Shown: positions 46,928 through 55,906, counted from the stretch's first letter. The stretch is DNA of 64,000 nt from Flagellimonas aquimarina (GCF_003149745.1 NZ_QGEG01000005.1:42952-106951), one strand, 5' to 3'. Numbers and translations: made by a program. Notes: generated by a model not told the origin, from the letters alone.

Positions 46928-47707
46928 ATGGCGAAAAAAAAGGAAAACACCGTAGAGGAAAAATTAAGAGCGCTGTATGATCTACAGTTAATTGATTCTC
47001 GTGTTGATGAAATACGCAATGTAAGAGGTGAACTGCCTCTAGAGGTGCAAGATTTAGAAGATGAGGTACTAGGTCTTAAAACCCGTATGGACAAATTAAA
47101 AACGGATGTAGAAACTGTGAACTTTGAGATTGCAGCTAAAAAAAATCTTATAGAAGAGTCCAAAACACTCATCAAAAAATATGCTGAACAGCAAAAAAAT
47201 GTTAGAAACAGCCGTGAATTTAATTCCTTAAGCAAAGAAGTTGAATTCCAAGAATTGGAAATTCAATTGGCTGAAAAAAACATAAAAGAGTTCAAAGCTC
47301 AGATAGATCAGAAAAAAGAGGTCATAGCAGACACCAAAGAAAAACTATCAGAAAGAGAAGGTCACCTTAAACATAAAAAAGGGGAACTGGATGCTATTCT
47401 TGCCGAGACTGAAAAAGAAGAAAAAGCACTCTTGAAAAAGTCTGAAGAGTTTGAAGAAAAAATTGAAGAGCGCTTAATACAGGCATACAAACGAATCCGC
47501 CATAATGTTAAAAATGGTCTGGCAGTTGTTGCTGTAGAAAGAGGTGCATCTGGTGGTTCTTTCTTTACAATACCACCTCAGGTACAAGTTGAGATTGCCT
47601 CAAGAAAGAAAATTATCACTGACGAACATAGTGGCAGAATCTTGGTTGACCCTCAACTTGCTGAAGAAGAGCAGGAAAGAATGCAAGGAATGTTTGCTAA
47701 AATATAG
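46928..47707 (+). CDS. Coiled-coil 'zinc-ribbon domain' protein lacking all zinc ligands
   Basis: A 259-residue protein of the C4-type zinc-ribbon (DUF164-like) family. A long coiled coil covers about residues 8-180 (LEDEVLGLKTRMDKLKTDVE and onward). The C-terminal ribbon region reads RGASGGSFFTIPPQVQ and IITDEHSGRILVDP, with Ser and other residues where relatives have two CXXC pairs. The complete protein has no Cys at all. Otherwise the ribbon sequence is well kept, so the fold probably survives without zinc. It lies directly after nif3. Function unknown. A strong terminator follows. Confidence 0.82.
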   Translation: MAKKKENTVEEKLRALYDLQLIDSRVDEIRNVRGELPLEVQDLEDEVLGLKTRMDKLKTDVETVNFEIAAKKNLIEESKTLIKKYAEQQKNVRNSREFNSLSKEVEFQELEIQLAEKNIKEFKAQIDQKKEVIADTKEKLSEREGHLKHKKGELDAILAETEKEEKALLKKSEEFEEKIEERLIQAYKRIRHNVKNGLAVVAVERGASGGSFFTIPPQVQVEIASRKKIITDEHSGRILVDPQLAEEEQERMQGMFAKI

Positions 47708-47730
47708 TCAGACGCTCTTTCCAAAAACAT

Positions 47731-47755
47731 AAGCCACCTTTTAGGTGGCTTTTTT
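47731..47755 (+). terminator. Strong intrinsic terminator after nif3-coiled-coil operon
   Basis: AAGCCACCT, TTT, AGGTGGCTT: perfect 9-base arms followed by a T-run. It lies 24 bases past the stop and just before the convergent kmo stop. Confidence 0.85.
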
Positions 47756-47778
47756 TATTCTCGCTATACAGAAACGTT

Positions 47779-49125
47779 TCACTCTGCAAGTAGGTTGAGG
47801 ATTTCGTTTTCAACTGCATCAGAATCCCATTTCTCCTCAATATCTGGATATTGCATTATCTTTTGCATAATTTTTTCTTGCCGGTCCCCTATTCCCAAAG
47901 CTTCCGCATAAGGCCTTTCAGAAAATGTGACCCTGCTATAGACCGGTATCCATTTTTCTGGATATTTTGCAGCAAACCTCTTCTCTATTTTCTTCTGCAA
48001 CAAAAACTTTGGATTGGCCGTTTTACTGCTCATTTCTACAAAATTTCGATAGCTAAGTTCCGCAATGGCATCTGCATTGGGTTTGCGTATTCTTTGGTAT
48101 TCGCTAAAAATAGTTTCCCAATCATCCCCATGGCTGTTCATTAGTTCATCTAGCACAGAAATATCTTCAAAACCAGCATTCATCCCCTGTCCATAAAAAG
48201 GAACGATCGCATGGGCAGAATCACCCACTAAAGCTACTTTGTCCCAATAACTCCATGGGTAGCACTTCATAGTTACCATGGCACTGGTTGGGTTACTAAA
48301 AAAATCCTTGGATAAATTTTCAATCTCCTTTCTTACATTGGGAAAATAGGTTTTGAAAAAATCTTTGGCTTCGTTTTCATTCTTGATGTTCTCAAATGAA
48401 ACTTCTCCTTCAAAAGGTAAAAACAGTGTACAGGTAAAACTCCCATCAATATTGGGCATTGCAATCAGCATGAATTTTCCACGAGGCCATATATGAAATG
48501 AATTTTTATCCAGTTTATGCGTCCCATCCTCATTTGGAGGGATTGTAAGCTCTTTATAGCCAACATCGATAAAGTCTTGGGAATAATCAAATCTACTGCG
48601 GCGCTGCATCTTATGCCTTACCCTGGAAAAAGCCCCATCACATCCAAAAACTAAGTCATAACGGTATTCTTTCCATTCGCTTTTTTCAGATTCACCTGTA
48701 AATATTTTAGCCTCTGGCAGATCAATATCCCACACTTTTTCATTAAAACGAAAAATGGTTCCCGCCTCTTCCGCCAAATCAATCATCCTCCTATTCAATA
48801 TTCCTCGGGAAATGGACCATATAGCTTCCCCCTCTTTACCATATTTTTGAAAATAAACGGGCTTTTCATTTACATGCATAGCGCGTTTATCCAAAGGAAT
48901 TGCTATTTCTTTAATACTGTCTTCTAAACCTAATTTACGAAGTGCTTTCCAACCTCTATTGCTCATGGCCAAATTAATGGAGCGGCCAGAAAAATCTATT
49001 GTCCTTATATCCGGTCTTCTATCGAAAACCGTTACCGCATGTCCTTTTCTCTTTAAATATATAGCTAAAAGTGAACCCACCAATCCAGAACCGATGATGG
49101 CAATATTTTTTGAAGTTTGTATCAT
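47779..49125 (-). CDS. kmo: Kynurenine 3-monooxygenase
   Basis: FAD hydroxylase that turns L-kynurenine into 3-hydroxykynurenine. It is 448 residues from the Met at 49125 (MIQTSKNIAIIGSGLVG). The FAD-binding GSGLVGSLLAIYL and VFDRRPDIR lie at the start. GRSINLAMSNRGWKAL and the second FAD motif LVGDSAHAIVPFYGQGMNAG are typical of KMO. Kynureninase lies 6 kb downstream, supporting a kynurenine pathway. The other steps (tryptophan dioxygenase, formamidase, 3-HAA dioxygenase) are not in the window. Confidence 0.93.
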   Translation of the reverse strand: MIQTSKNIAIIGSGLVGSLLAIYLKRKGHAVTVFDRRPDIRTIDFSGRSINLAMSNRGWKALRKLGLEDSIKEIAIPLDKRAMHVNEKPVYFQKYGKEGEAIWSISRGILNRRMIDLAEEAGTIFRFNEKVWDIDLPEAKIFTGESEKSEWKEYRYDLVFGCDGAFSRVRHKMQRRSRFDYSQDFIDVGYKELTIPPNEDGTHKLDKNSFHIWPRGKFMLIAMPNIDGSFTCTLFLPFEGEVSFENIKNENEAKDFFKTYFPNVRKEIENLSKDFFSNPTSAMVTMKCYPWSYWDKVALVGDSAHAIVPFYGQGMNAGFEDISVLDELMNSHGDDWETIFSEYQRIRKPNADAIAELSYRNFVEMSSKTANPKFLLQKKIEKRFAAKYPEKWIPVYSRVTFSERPYAEALGIGDRQEKIMQKIMQYPDIEEKWDSDAVENEILNLLAE

Positions 49126-49358
49126 ATGCGCCCGTGGGCCAGTTCCCATTAAACTATAAAAATAAGGAATTTACAGCGTTCTAATCGTCTTTGACAATGC
49201 TTAAAAATTGAAGTTTATCTGCATACGCAAAACTCTAAATCCAACTTTATGAAGAACTTCAATCTGATTTTAGAATTTTTTAACACAAGCTTGTAAGCTT
49301 TTGGTATTATAGTTGACGTATATATTATAAAATATTCCGCTCCGGCGTCCATATATAT

Positions 49359-49394
49359 AAAAAGTCCTTCACAATAAATTGCGAAGGACTTTTT
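49359..49394 (-). terminator. Bidirectional hairpin terminator after clpP
   Basis: AAAAAGTCCTTC, 12 bases, GAAGGACTTTTT: perfect 12-base arms. It lies 26 bases past the clpP stop. Read on the minus strand it is followed by a T-rich stretch. The remaining 230 bases up to kmo contain no gene or consensus promoter that I can see. Confidence 0.75.
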
Positions 49395-49419
49395 CCTTTT
49401 TAAATCGAATCAATAACAA

Positions 49420-49968
49420 TTATTCCATAATGCCGTCTACTATACCATAGGCAATGCACTCTTCTGCTCCCATCCAGTAGTCACGATCAAAATCTTTCAT
49501 AACCTTATCATAGTCCTGACCACAATTATCCGCCAATATTTTAGCCCCCAGCTCTTTAGTTTTAATGATCTCTTTGGCCTGTATCTCTATATTGGAAGCC
49601 TGCCCCTGAGCACCACCACTTGGTTGGTGAATCATCACACGGGCGTGGGGTTGAATAAACCTTCTGCCTTTTTCACCAACAGATAGCAAAATAGAGCCCA
49701 TTGAAGCTGCTAAACCGTAACAAATTGTGGATACCGGACTCTTGATCTGTTTTATAGTATCATAAATAGCAAAACCAGAGGTAACGTACCCTCCTGGACT
49801 ATTGATGATTAATTGAATTTCTTTGTTATTTAGTAAATCCAAGTACATTAAACGATCAATAACATGTTTTGCAGAATCATCATCCACCATTCCCCATAAA
49901 AACACTTTACGTTCTTCTAATAATTTTTCTTGCACTAACTCTTGAACCTTGCCTTTTTTTGAACTCAT
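49420..49968 (-). CDS. clpP: ATP-dependent Clp protease proteolytic subunit
   Basis: Serine protease subunit of ClpXP/ClpAP, forming a double heptamer. It is 182 residues. The catalytic Ser is in GLAASMGSILLS, the His in RVMIHQPSGGAQGQ, and an Asp in DFDRDYWMGAEE. It has neither tig nor clpX beside it. It is shorter than canonical full-length ClpP, which often carries an N-terminal propeptide, and could be a second copy in the genome. A promoter-like -7 box lies 20 bases upstream. Confidence 0.94.
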   Translation of the reverse strand: MSSKKGKVQELVQEKLLEERKVFLWGMVDDDSAKHVIDRLMYLDLLNNKEIQLIINSPGGYVTSGFAIYDTIKQIKSPVSTICYGLAASMGSILLSVGEKGRRFIQPHARVMIHQPSGGAQGQASNIEIQAKEIIKTKELGAKILADNCGQDYDKVMKDFDRDYWMGAEECIAYGIVDGIME

Positions 49969-49988
49969 TTTTTATTTGTTGAAAGTGT

Positions 49989-49996
49989 CAAAATTA
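49989..49996 (-). promoter_or_regulatory. -7 box TAATTTTG before clpP
   Basis: Minus-strand TAnnTTTG match 20 bases upstream of the clpP ATG. No TTG at the proper -33 distance. Confidence 0.4.
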
Positions 49997-50048
49997 ATCA
50001 AATTCTAAGGAAGTTATAGTCTTCATGAATCTACTTGTTCAAATAAAA

Positions 50049-50879
50049 TTATTTTGTTTTTATCTCTACCTTTTTAGAAACCACATCTTTTATGGGTATC
50101 ACAAATTTCCCAGTTTTGGTCACCAGGGTCAAAGTATTGTTTTCTATTGCCTCTATGGTACCTTCATTTTTCCCAATTACGACCTTATCTCCCACTGCAT
50201 AGGTTCTTCTGGTATAAAAAGACCGCAGAAGGTCTGTTATTATATCTCTGGAACCTAATCCTAATCCTATGGCAAATGCTAACAGGAATGAACCTAAAAT
50301 TAAGGTGATGTTATTGGTTATAATGGTAGTATCAATACCGGCCTGATTTAAAGCAGTTATTGAAATAAAGATTACAATGATATAGAACAACATGTTACTT
50401 ACTAGGTTAGATCCTCCAAATTCCAAGGAGTCGAAAAGCTTTTTTACAGTTGTTTTTATAAAATTACCTATGTAAAGACCTATCATCATCAAAGCTAAAG
50501 CACTAAATAATCTGGGGAGGTAACGCAAAAGGTTTCCTATCTCGGTCGAAATAATTTCCCAGCTCAAAATATCTGCAGCTACGATCAAGAATACAAGAAG
50601 TAATAACCACTTTACAAAACCCAGGATTACTTTTATAATGTCAATTTTAAAGTCTCCTTTTCCAAAAAGGTCCATTTCATTGATCTTATCGCTCAATGTA
50701 TCCATTTTGGCAAGCTTTAAAACCTTGCCTAAAACAAAAAGTACAATTTTGGTGACCAACCATCCTATTAAAAGAATTATCAAAGCCCCTATAATCTTTG
50801 GCAAAGCCAATGCTACATCTCTGCCCATGGCAGCCAAGGAATCAAAGGTCAAGTTCTTCCATTCGTTAATTGTTTCCAT
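50049..50879 (-). CDS. Small-conductance mechanosensitive channel (MscS family)
   Basis: A 276-residue membrane protein with about five hydrophobic helices: IIGALIILLIGWLVTKIVLF, VILGFVKWLLLLVFLIVAA, LFSALALMMIGLYIGNF, MLFYIIVIFISITAL and LGSFLLAFAIGLGLGS. The last lines the pore and is followed by the MscS beta domain (YAVGDKVVIGKNEGTIEAI). It would open on osmotic downshock. It is the third gene of a unit with an ECF sigma factor and a 62-residue protein, which suggests envelope-stress control. Confidence 0.88.
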   Translation of the reverse strand: METINEWKNLTFDSLAAMGRDVALALPKIIGALIILLIGWLVTKIVLFVLGKVLKLAKMDTLSDKINEMDLFGKGDFKIDIIKVILGFVKWLLLLVFLIVAADILSWEIISTEIGNLLRYLPRLFSALALMMIGLYIGNFIKTTVKKLFDSLEFGGSNLVSNMLFYIIVIFISITALNQAGIDTTIITNNITLILGSFLLAFAIGLGLGSRDIITDLLRSFYTRRTYAVGDKVVIGKNEGTIEAIENNTLTLVTKTGKFVIPIKDVVSKKVEIKTK

Positions 50880-50903
50880 ATCTATAGTTTTATAGTGTTG
50901 TTA

Positions 50904-51092
50904 TTAATTGTTTCCAGGTGTTCTAAAAAGTTTTCGTAAAGCTGAACCAATATTAAAAGAGAACAGTGAAGCCAAGTCCATAATCAACTTTGCCGCCGCA
51001 ATATCGTTCATGACTTTTTTCTTCATACCGGGGGGCACCTCTCTTAATGAGGCTTCCAATTCCCTAAATGGATTTCTTCTTTTCTTTGCCAT
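50904..51092 (-). CDS. Small basic conserved protein between sigma factor and MscS
   Basis: A 62-residue protein starting MAKKRRNPFRELEASLREVP and followed by a predicted amphipathic or helical C-terminal half (DIAAAKLIMDLASLFSFNI). It has no recognised domain. It starts three bases after the ECF sigma stop and ends 24 bases before mscS, all on one strand, which strongly suggests that it is real and co-transcribed. The strongly basic start would suit binding to nucleic acid, a membrane surface or a partner such as the sigma factor. Confidence 0.72.
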   Translation of the reverse strand: MAKKRRNPFRELEASLREVPPGMKKKVMNDIAAAKLIMDLASLFSFNIGSALRKLFRTPGNN

Positions 51093-51095
51093 CTA

Positions 51096-51722
51096 TTATA
51101 AGGTATTATAGATTTCCAATAGTTTCTCTTTTGCTCTTTTAAGCCGCATCTTAACCGCACTTTCCCCCAAATCCATCAGGGTGACCAAATCTTTGATAGA
51201 TGCTCCGTCTTGATATTTTAGCAATAAAATGGATTTATCTTCTGCTGAGACCAACTCTAAAGCTTCCTTTAACTTGGTAGCCTTCATTTCATAAAGACTT
51301 TCATCTGGCACTTCTTCTCTGATCTTATATTCTGAATCTTCTACCGGGACGGATTTATCGCTCATTTTCCGCTGCTTGTTTCTATTTACATAGTTCACAC
51401 AAAAGTTATATGTAAAGGAATACAGCCACGTAGAAAATTTGGATTTTCCTTTGAACATCTTCAATTTTATGAACAATTGCAGAAAAACATCCTGTGTTAA
51501 ATCTTCCGCTTCGTCTTGCGATCGTGCAAATCCATAGCATTTGTTATAGACCATTTTTGCATACCGATCGTAGAGCTTGCCAAATAACATGGGGTTATTA
51601 TTTGCAACAATTCGTTCTACCAATTCCTCATCGGATAAATGAGTATAAGGGTCGTCTGCTTCCAAAGATTTCTTATCTAGGTTATTTATAAGAATTAGAA
51701 ACAGCCTTTTTAGAAAAGTCAC
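51096..51722 (-). CDS. ECF RNA polymerase sigma factor of the MscS operon
   Basis: A 208-residue sigma factor. Region 2 includes KMVYNKCYGFARSQDEAEDL and FSTWLYSFTYNFCVNYVNRN. Region 4 includes KSILLLKYQDGASIKDLVTL and GESAVKMRLKRAKEKLL. The start is GTG; the N-terminal MTFLKRLFLILINN stretch is hydrophobic and not typical of the domain, so a later start is possible but no nearby alternative is obvious. The small protein and mscS follow. No anti-sigma with a membrane helix is adjacent, so the 62-residue protein could take that part. Confidence 0.9.
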   Translation of the reverse strand: MTFLKRLFLILINNLDKKSLEADDPYTHLSDEELVERIVANNNPMLFGKLYDRYAKMVYNKCYGFARSQDEAEDLTQDVFLQLFIKLKMFKGKSKFSTWLYSFTYNFCVNYVNRNKQRKMSDKSVPVEDSEYKIREEVPDESLYEMKATKLKEALELVSAEDKSILLLKYQDGASIKDLVTLMDLGESAVKMRLKRAKEKLLEIYNTL

Positions 51723-51764
51723 TTAGCGAGGTTTTTGATTCTATTGAAATTCTTTATGGAAACG

Positions 51765-51798
51765 TTGAACAAGATAATTTAAAATGCCTTTATATTTG
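51765..51798 (+). promoter_or_regulatory. Promoter with TTG and TATATTTG for the lipoprotein gene
   Basis: TTG at 51765-51767, 23 bases, TATATTTG at 51791-51798, then 14 bases to the ATG at 51813. The spacing is at the upper end of the known range. Confidence 0.5.
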
Positions 51799-51812
51799 AA
51801 GTAAAATTTATT

Positions 51813-52490
51813 ATGAAAGTCAATTCCCTTTTTACAATCTTATCTTTCATCATCTTTTTATCATGCAAAAGTGATCCAAAAAAAATGATACCTGAAGAAA
51901 AGCCCAAGCAGACAGTTCTTGAGAAGATTGCATATGCACATGGTTACGAAAATTGGAAATCGGTAAAAGAGTTTAGGTTCACCTTTAATGTGGACAGGGA
52001 TAGTTCTCATTTTGAGCGTACTTGGATATGGAAACCCAAGTCAAACGACATTACCGCCATTTCTGAAAACGATACTCTGGTCTATAACAGAAAATCTATG
52101 GACAGCATTGCCACTAAAAGAAATGGGGGATTTATTAACGATAGATATTGGGTTTTAGCACCGTTCAACCTTATATGGGATTCTAAAAATTTTACCTATG
52201 AGCATACTCAAGAGGAAAAATCTCCCATCAGTGGTGATGCCATGCAAAAACTTACTGTAGTTTATTCCAGTGAGGGAGGATACACCCCAGGTGACGCCTA
52301 TGATTTTTACTTTGGTGATGATTTTATATTACGTGAGTGGGTTTTTAGAGAAGCAAACCAAGCAGAACCATCAATGATAACAACTTGGGAAAATTACATT
52401 GATGTTGGTGGTCTAATACTGGCACAAGATCATAAAAAAGCCAAGGAAGGTTTTAATCTAAATTTTACCAATTTAGCAGTTGTAAAATAA
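51813..52490 (+). CDS. Lipoprotein of unknown function
   Basis: A 225-residue protein with a lipoprotein signal (FTILSFIIFLSCKSDPKK, Cys18). The mature part begins with LEKIAYAHGYENWKSVKEFR and alternates short beta strands (FERTWIWKPKSNDI, RYWVLAPFNLIW, DAYDFYFGDDFILREWVF), an arrangement reminiscent of LolA-like half-barrels. I do not recognise a catalytic motif. It is transcribed from its own promoter, divergent from the ECF sigma gene. Its end lies four bases from the convergent MFS gene. Confidence 0.7.
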   Translation: MKVNSLFTILSFIIFLSCKSDPKKMIPEEKPKQTVLEKIAYAHGYENWKSVKEFRFTFNVDRDSSHFERTWIWKPKSNDITAISENDTLVYNRKSMDSIATKRNGGFINDRYWVLAPFNLIWDSKNFTYEHTQEEKSPISGDAMQKLTVVYSSEGGYTPGDAYDFYFGDDFILREWVFREANQAEPSMITTWENYIDVGGLILAQDHKKAKEGFNLNFTNLAVVK

Positions 52491-52494
52491 TAAT

Positions 52495-53643
52495 CTAGGA
52501 CTTACTTTTTTTCAATAACAACGTGACCGCTAAAACAAGCAAAATACAGCCCAAAAGGGCAAAAAAACTATGTTTTAGAGAGGCACTCTCTGCTAAAAAC
52601 CCCAAAATAACAGGGCCCAACAAAAAGCCGGAATAGCCCGTACCGGCAATAAAAGAAACCCCTTGGGCAGAGTCTACACCTTTAACATTTCCGCCGATTC
52701 TAAATAATTCAGGAACAATGACAGAGAAACCAAGACCATTGAGAGCAAAGCCAGTTATGGCCAAAACTGTATGTCCCGAAAGCACAAGTAGATAACCAAA
52801 AACTGCAATTAAAGAACCTAGGGCCACAATTTTCATCGAGCCTATTTTGGCACTTATACCATCTCCTAAAAACCTACCTAAGGTCATTGCTGCCGAAAAA
52901 GCCAAGAAACCTGACCCTATAAGCGCTTCTGGTGCAAGTGTTATCTCCTTAAGATAAAGCCCACTCCAATCTATAATTGCACCTTCGCTCCCCATTGCCA
53001 CAAAACCTATTATCCCCAATAAGAACAAAGGTTTAAACAATTTCAGACTAAAGGGTTCTTTTTGAACAGGAGCTGCTACTATATGTTTATAGTTCTTATA
53101 AATAAGAAGGTTGATTACAAAAACAAAGGCAACAGTGATACCCATATGCAAGGCAGGATTTCCAATAATCGGAATCAAAAAACTGCCTATACCAACAATT
53201 ACACCTCCCAGACTAAAAAAACCATGAGCGGCCGACATGAAGTTTTGCTTGTCTTCCTTTTCAATTTCTGTCACCAAAGTGTTCATGGAGATGTCCAAAA
53301 GTCCATTGGAAGCACCAAAAAAGAAAAGGGAAATCATTAACAAGTAATAGTTAGGCACCAAAAGTGGAAATAGCGCAGCAATACTACTTAAAACAACACC
53401 TGCCCATGTAGCCTTTCCCACTCCAAGTTTATCAATGATTTTGGAAGCTATGGGGAATATGGTAAAAACACCTAGAGAGAGACAAAAGATAGCAATACCC
53501 AAGTCCGCCTTATCAATCCCCAATTTATCCTTGATGGTAGGAATATAAATTGCCCAAGTTCCAAACCAAATATTAAGACTGGCAAACACCCATGCAGGTG
53601 CAAAGTACCTTGGATTGGAAAAAATAAGACGAAGTGATTTCAT
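52495..53643 (-). CDS. MFS transporter (YbjJ-like)
   Basis: A 382-residue twelve-helix major facilitator protein. It starts at the ATG at 53643 (MKSLRLIFSNPRYF); an upstream GTG at 53661 is less likely. The pattern GTWAIYIPTIKDKLGIDKAD followed by LGIAIFCLSLGVFTIFPI is typical of YbjJ-like and sugar/drug MFS carriers. FMSAAHGFFSLGGVIVGIGS is a second family block. Substrate unknown. The divergent AraC-type gene is the natural regulator candidate. Confidence 0.85.
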   Translation of the reverse strand: MKSLRLIFSNPRYFAPAWVFASLNIWFGTWAIYIPTIKDKLGIDKADLGIAIFCLSLGVFTIFPIASKIIDKLGVGKATWAGVVLSSIAALFPLLVPNYYLLMISLFFFGASNGLLDISMNTLVTEIEKEDKQNFMSAAHGFFSLGGVIVGIGSFLIPIIGNPALHMGITVAFVFVINLLIYKNYKHIVAAPVQKEPFSLKLFKPLFLLGIIGFVAMGSEGAIIDWSGLYLKEITLAPEALIGSGFLAFSAAMTLGRFLGDGISAKIGSMKIVALGSLIAVFGYLLVLSGHTVLAITGFALNGLGFSVIVPELFRIGGNVKGVDSAQGVSFIAGTGYSGFLLGPVILGFLAESASLKHSFFALLGCILLVLAVTLLLKKSKS

Positions 53644-53767
53644 ATTGGCTAATGTCCACACAAATTAACTAAGGTTCCATCTCAATTTTTAGCATAAAAC
53701 ATTCGGAAAATAAGACATTTTATTCTTTAAGATGTTTCTTGTGTCATTATTTAGGTAATTTTACTTT

Positions 53768-54649
53768 ATGAAACCAATGCTAGAAGCAATCAATGTAGCA
53801 ACGAACACCTCTTTTAAGATAGAGGCATACAACAGTTCAAGTAACTGCGAATCCACAGGTTGGCATATTCATCCAGAGTTTGAGTTGGTCTATGTAAAAA
53901 ATGGTTCTGGCATTCTAAACATTGGTTCCCAAAAGAAAAATTATGATGATGGTGTGCTTGTCTTCTTAGGCGGTAATATTCCTCACGCTGATTTCGGAAA
54001 TAAGGATTATGAAGATGGTCTTGAGATTGTAATTCAATTTAAAAAAGAGTTTTTGGAAGAAAAATTAAAAGTCTTCCCCGAACTTTCAAAAATCAAAGAA
54101 TTGGTTGAAAAATCCAAACAGGTTTTAATTTTTGACCATCAGACCAAAGAAATCCTCTGGCCTTTTTTTAAAAGGTTTGAAAAATTGGACAATCAAGGGA
54201 AATTGATAAACCTGCTATCTGTTCTAGATTATCTTTCTGAAAGCGCGGTTTATGAAAAGTTATTCGATGCTATTTCGTTGAGCAACTACAAAAAAGATGA
54301 AATCAGAAGGTTAGAAGAAACTTTTGAGTATGTCAACAACAACTATCATAAAAACATTTCGGTAACAGAAATATCACAGAAACTGGGTTTTACCCCTAAT
54401 TCTTTTTGTCGTTTTTTTAAAAAAATGACCAATCAAAAGTTTATAACTTTCGTTAATGAGTTTCGGATTGGCAAGGCGCTTGAATTCTTCAGCGAAAATA
54501 ATACCGTAATAGCTGATGTAATGTACAGGTCGGGTTTCAATGACCCTTCTTATTTTACAAGACAGTTCAAGAAATATCAAGGAACTACACCTTCTGCCTA
54601 CTTAAAATCCAGATATAGTGAATCACCTTTGCAGGATTCCTTGCTTTAA
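53768..54649 (+). CDS. AraC-family transcriptional regulator
   Basis: A 293-residue regulator. An N-terminal cupin-type ligand domain is marked by GWHIHPEFELVYVKNGSGIL and LGGNIPHADFG. The two C-terminal helix-turn-helices are at about 200-285 (TEISQKLGFTPNSFCRFFKK and DVMYRSGFNDPSYFTRQFKK). It lies next to the divergent MFS gene, so it may control the transporter and itself. The 3' end overlaps kynU by 27 bases on the opposite strand. Confidence 0.9.
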   Translation: MKPMLEAINVATNTSFKIEAYNSSSNCESTGWHIHPEFELVYVKNGSGILNIGSQKKNYDDGVLVFLGGNIPHADFGNKDYEDGLEIVIQFKKEFLEEKLKVFPELSKIKELVEKSKQVLIFDHQTKEILWPFFKRFEKLDNQGKLINLLSVLDYLSESAVYEKLFDAISLSNYKKDEIRRLEETFEYVNNNYHKNISVTEISQKLGFTPNSFCRFFKKMTNQKFITFVNEFRIGKALEFFSENNTVIADVMYRSGFNDPSYFTRQFKKYQGTTPSAYLKSRYSESPLQDSLL

Positions 54650-55891
54650 AATCTGTCCGAAATTGTACATATCTGAATAAGAGGAATAGAACGGCACTGG
54701 TGCCAATCGGATGACGTTGGGCTCCCTCCAATCTGTAATAACCCCATTCTTCATAAGATAATCGAACAAAGCCCTGCCTTCTCCATGCAAAAGAACAGAA
54801 AGTTGGCAACCTCTTTCACTGGGAGTAATGATTTCAAAAGAGCTTTCTACTTCTTTGTCAATCTCTTTTAAAATAAACTCAAGGTAGGCAACTATTTTTC
54901 TCTGCTTTTCAATAAGTGCATTCATTCCCACCTCATCAAAAAGCTCTAAAGAGGCCAGGTATGGGGCAACAGACAATATGGGTGGGTTGCTTAATTGCCA
55001 TGCATCTGCAGTTTCAATTGGGTCAAACTCGGGTTGCATTAAAAAACGGGTTTCTTTTTTTGTTCCCCACCAGCCTTCAAAGCGTGGAATATCTTTCTTG
55101 TTCAAATGCCTTTCGTTTACGAAAATTCCCGAGGCATTTCCTGGTCCGCTGTTCATATATTTATAGCTGCACCAAGCTGCAAAATCGGCCCCCCAATCAT
55201 GAAGTTTTAATTCCACATTGCCAACGGCATGTGCCAAATCCCATCCTACAAAAGCGCCAACAGATTTTCCGGCACTTGTTATGGTTTTCATATCCAGCAC
55301 CTGCCCATTGTAATAATTAACACCGCCTAAAAGCACCAAGGCCAGCTCATCCCCCACTTCCTTTATTTTGTCAACAATATCTTCTGTTCTCCAGTAATGT
55401 TCTCCTTCTCTTTTCTTTACCTCAACAATTGTCTCATTCGGGTCAAGACCATGAAATCTCACTTGGCTTTGTAACATATATTGGTCAGAGGGAAACGCTT
55501 TTTCTTCACAAAGGATTTTAAAGCGTTTGTTGTTTGGTCTATAAAAAGAGACCATCAATAAATGAAGATTAACGGTAAGCGTATTCATTACAGATATTTC
55601 CATGGCGCTTGCACCTACTACTCTTCCTAAACCGGTCGCCAAACGCTCGTGATAATCCCACCATGGTTTGTCTGCATAAAAATGCCCTTCCACGGCTAGC
55701 TCTCGCCAATCTTTCATTACATCATCTACAAACTTCTTCGTTCTTTTTGGCTGTAATCCAAGGGAATTACCGGTAAAATAGATGACGTCCTTTCCATTTA
55801 CTTGTGGATAGTGAAATTCTTGCCTGTATTTGGAAAGTTTATCTTCTGCATCCAACTGTTTTGCAAACTCAAGGGAATTCTGGAAAGTCAT
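54623..55891 (-). CDS. kynU: Kynureninase
   Basis: PLP enzyme that cleaves kynurenine or 3-hydroxykynurenine to anthranilate or 3-hydroxyanthranilate plus alanine. It is 422 residues from the ATG at 55891; an upstream TTG at 55909 overlaps a -7 box. Seen are YFTGNSLGLQPK, MNTLTVNLHLLMVSFY, VGWDLAHAVGNVEL and the PLP-lysine in WCSYKYMNSGPGN. The C-terminal region is normal in length. It pairs with kmo. Overlaps the AraC gene by 27 bases at the 3' end. Confidence 0.95.
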   Translation of the reverse strand: MTFQNSLEFAKQLDAEDKLSKYRQEFHYPQVNGKDVIYFTGNSLGLQPKRTKKFVDDVMKDWRELAVEGHFYADKPWWDYHERLATGLGRVVGASAMEISVMNTLTVNLHLLMVSFYRPNNKRFKILCEEKAFPSDQYMLQSQVRFHGLDPNETIVEVKKREGEHYWRTEDIVDKIKEVGDELALVLLGGVNYYNGQVLDMKTITSAGKSVGAFVGWDLAHAVGNVELKLHDWGADFAAWCSYKYMNSGPGNASGIFVNERHLNKKDIPRFEGWWGTKKETRFLMQPEFDPIETADAWQLSNPPILSVAPYLASLELFDEVGMNALIEKQRKIVAYLEFILKEIDKEVESSFEIITPSERGCQLSVLLHGEGRALFDYLMKNGVITDWREPNVIRLAPVPFYSSYSDMYNFGQILKQGILQR

Positions 55892-55906
55892 AGTTCTGGT
55901 TTGTTT

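Noticed and set aside
49126..49419. Possible small RNA or tRNA in the 294-base gap between kmo and clpP
   Set aside because: No cloverleaf or promoter consensus was found. Only the clpP terminator hairpin stands out.
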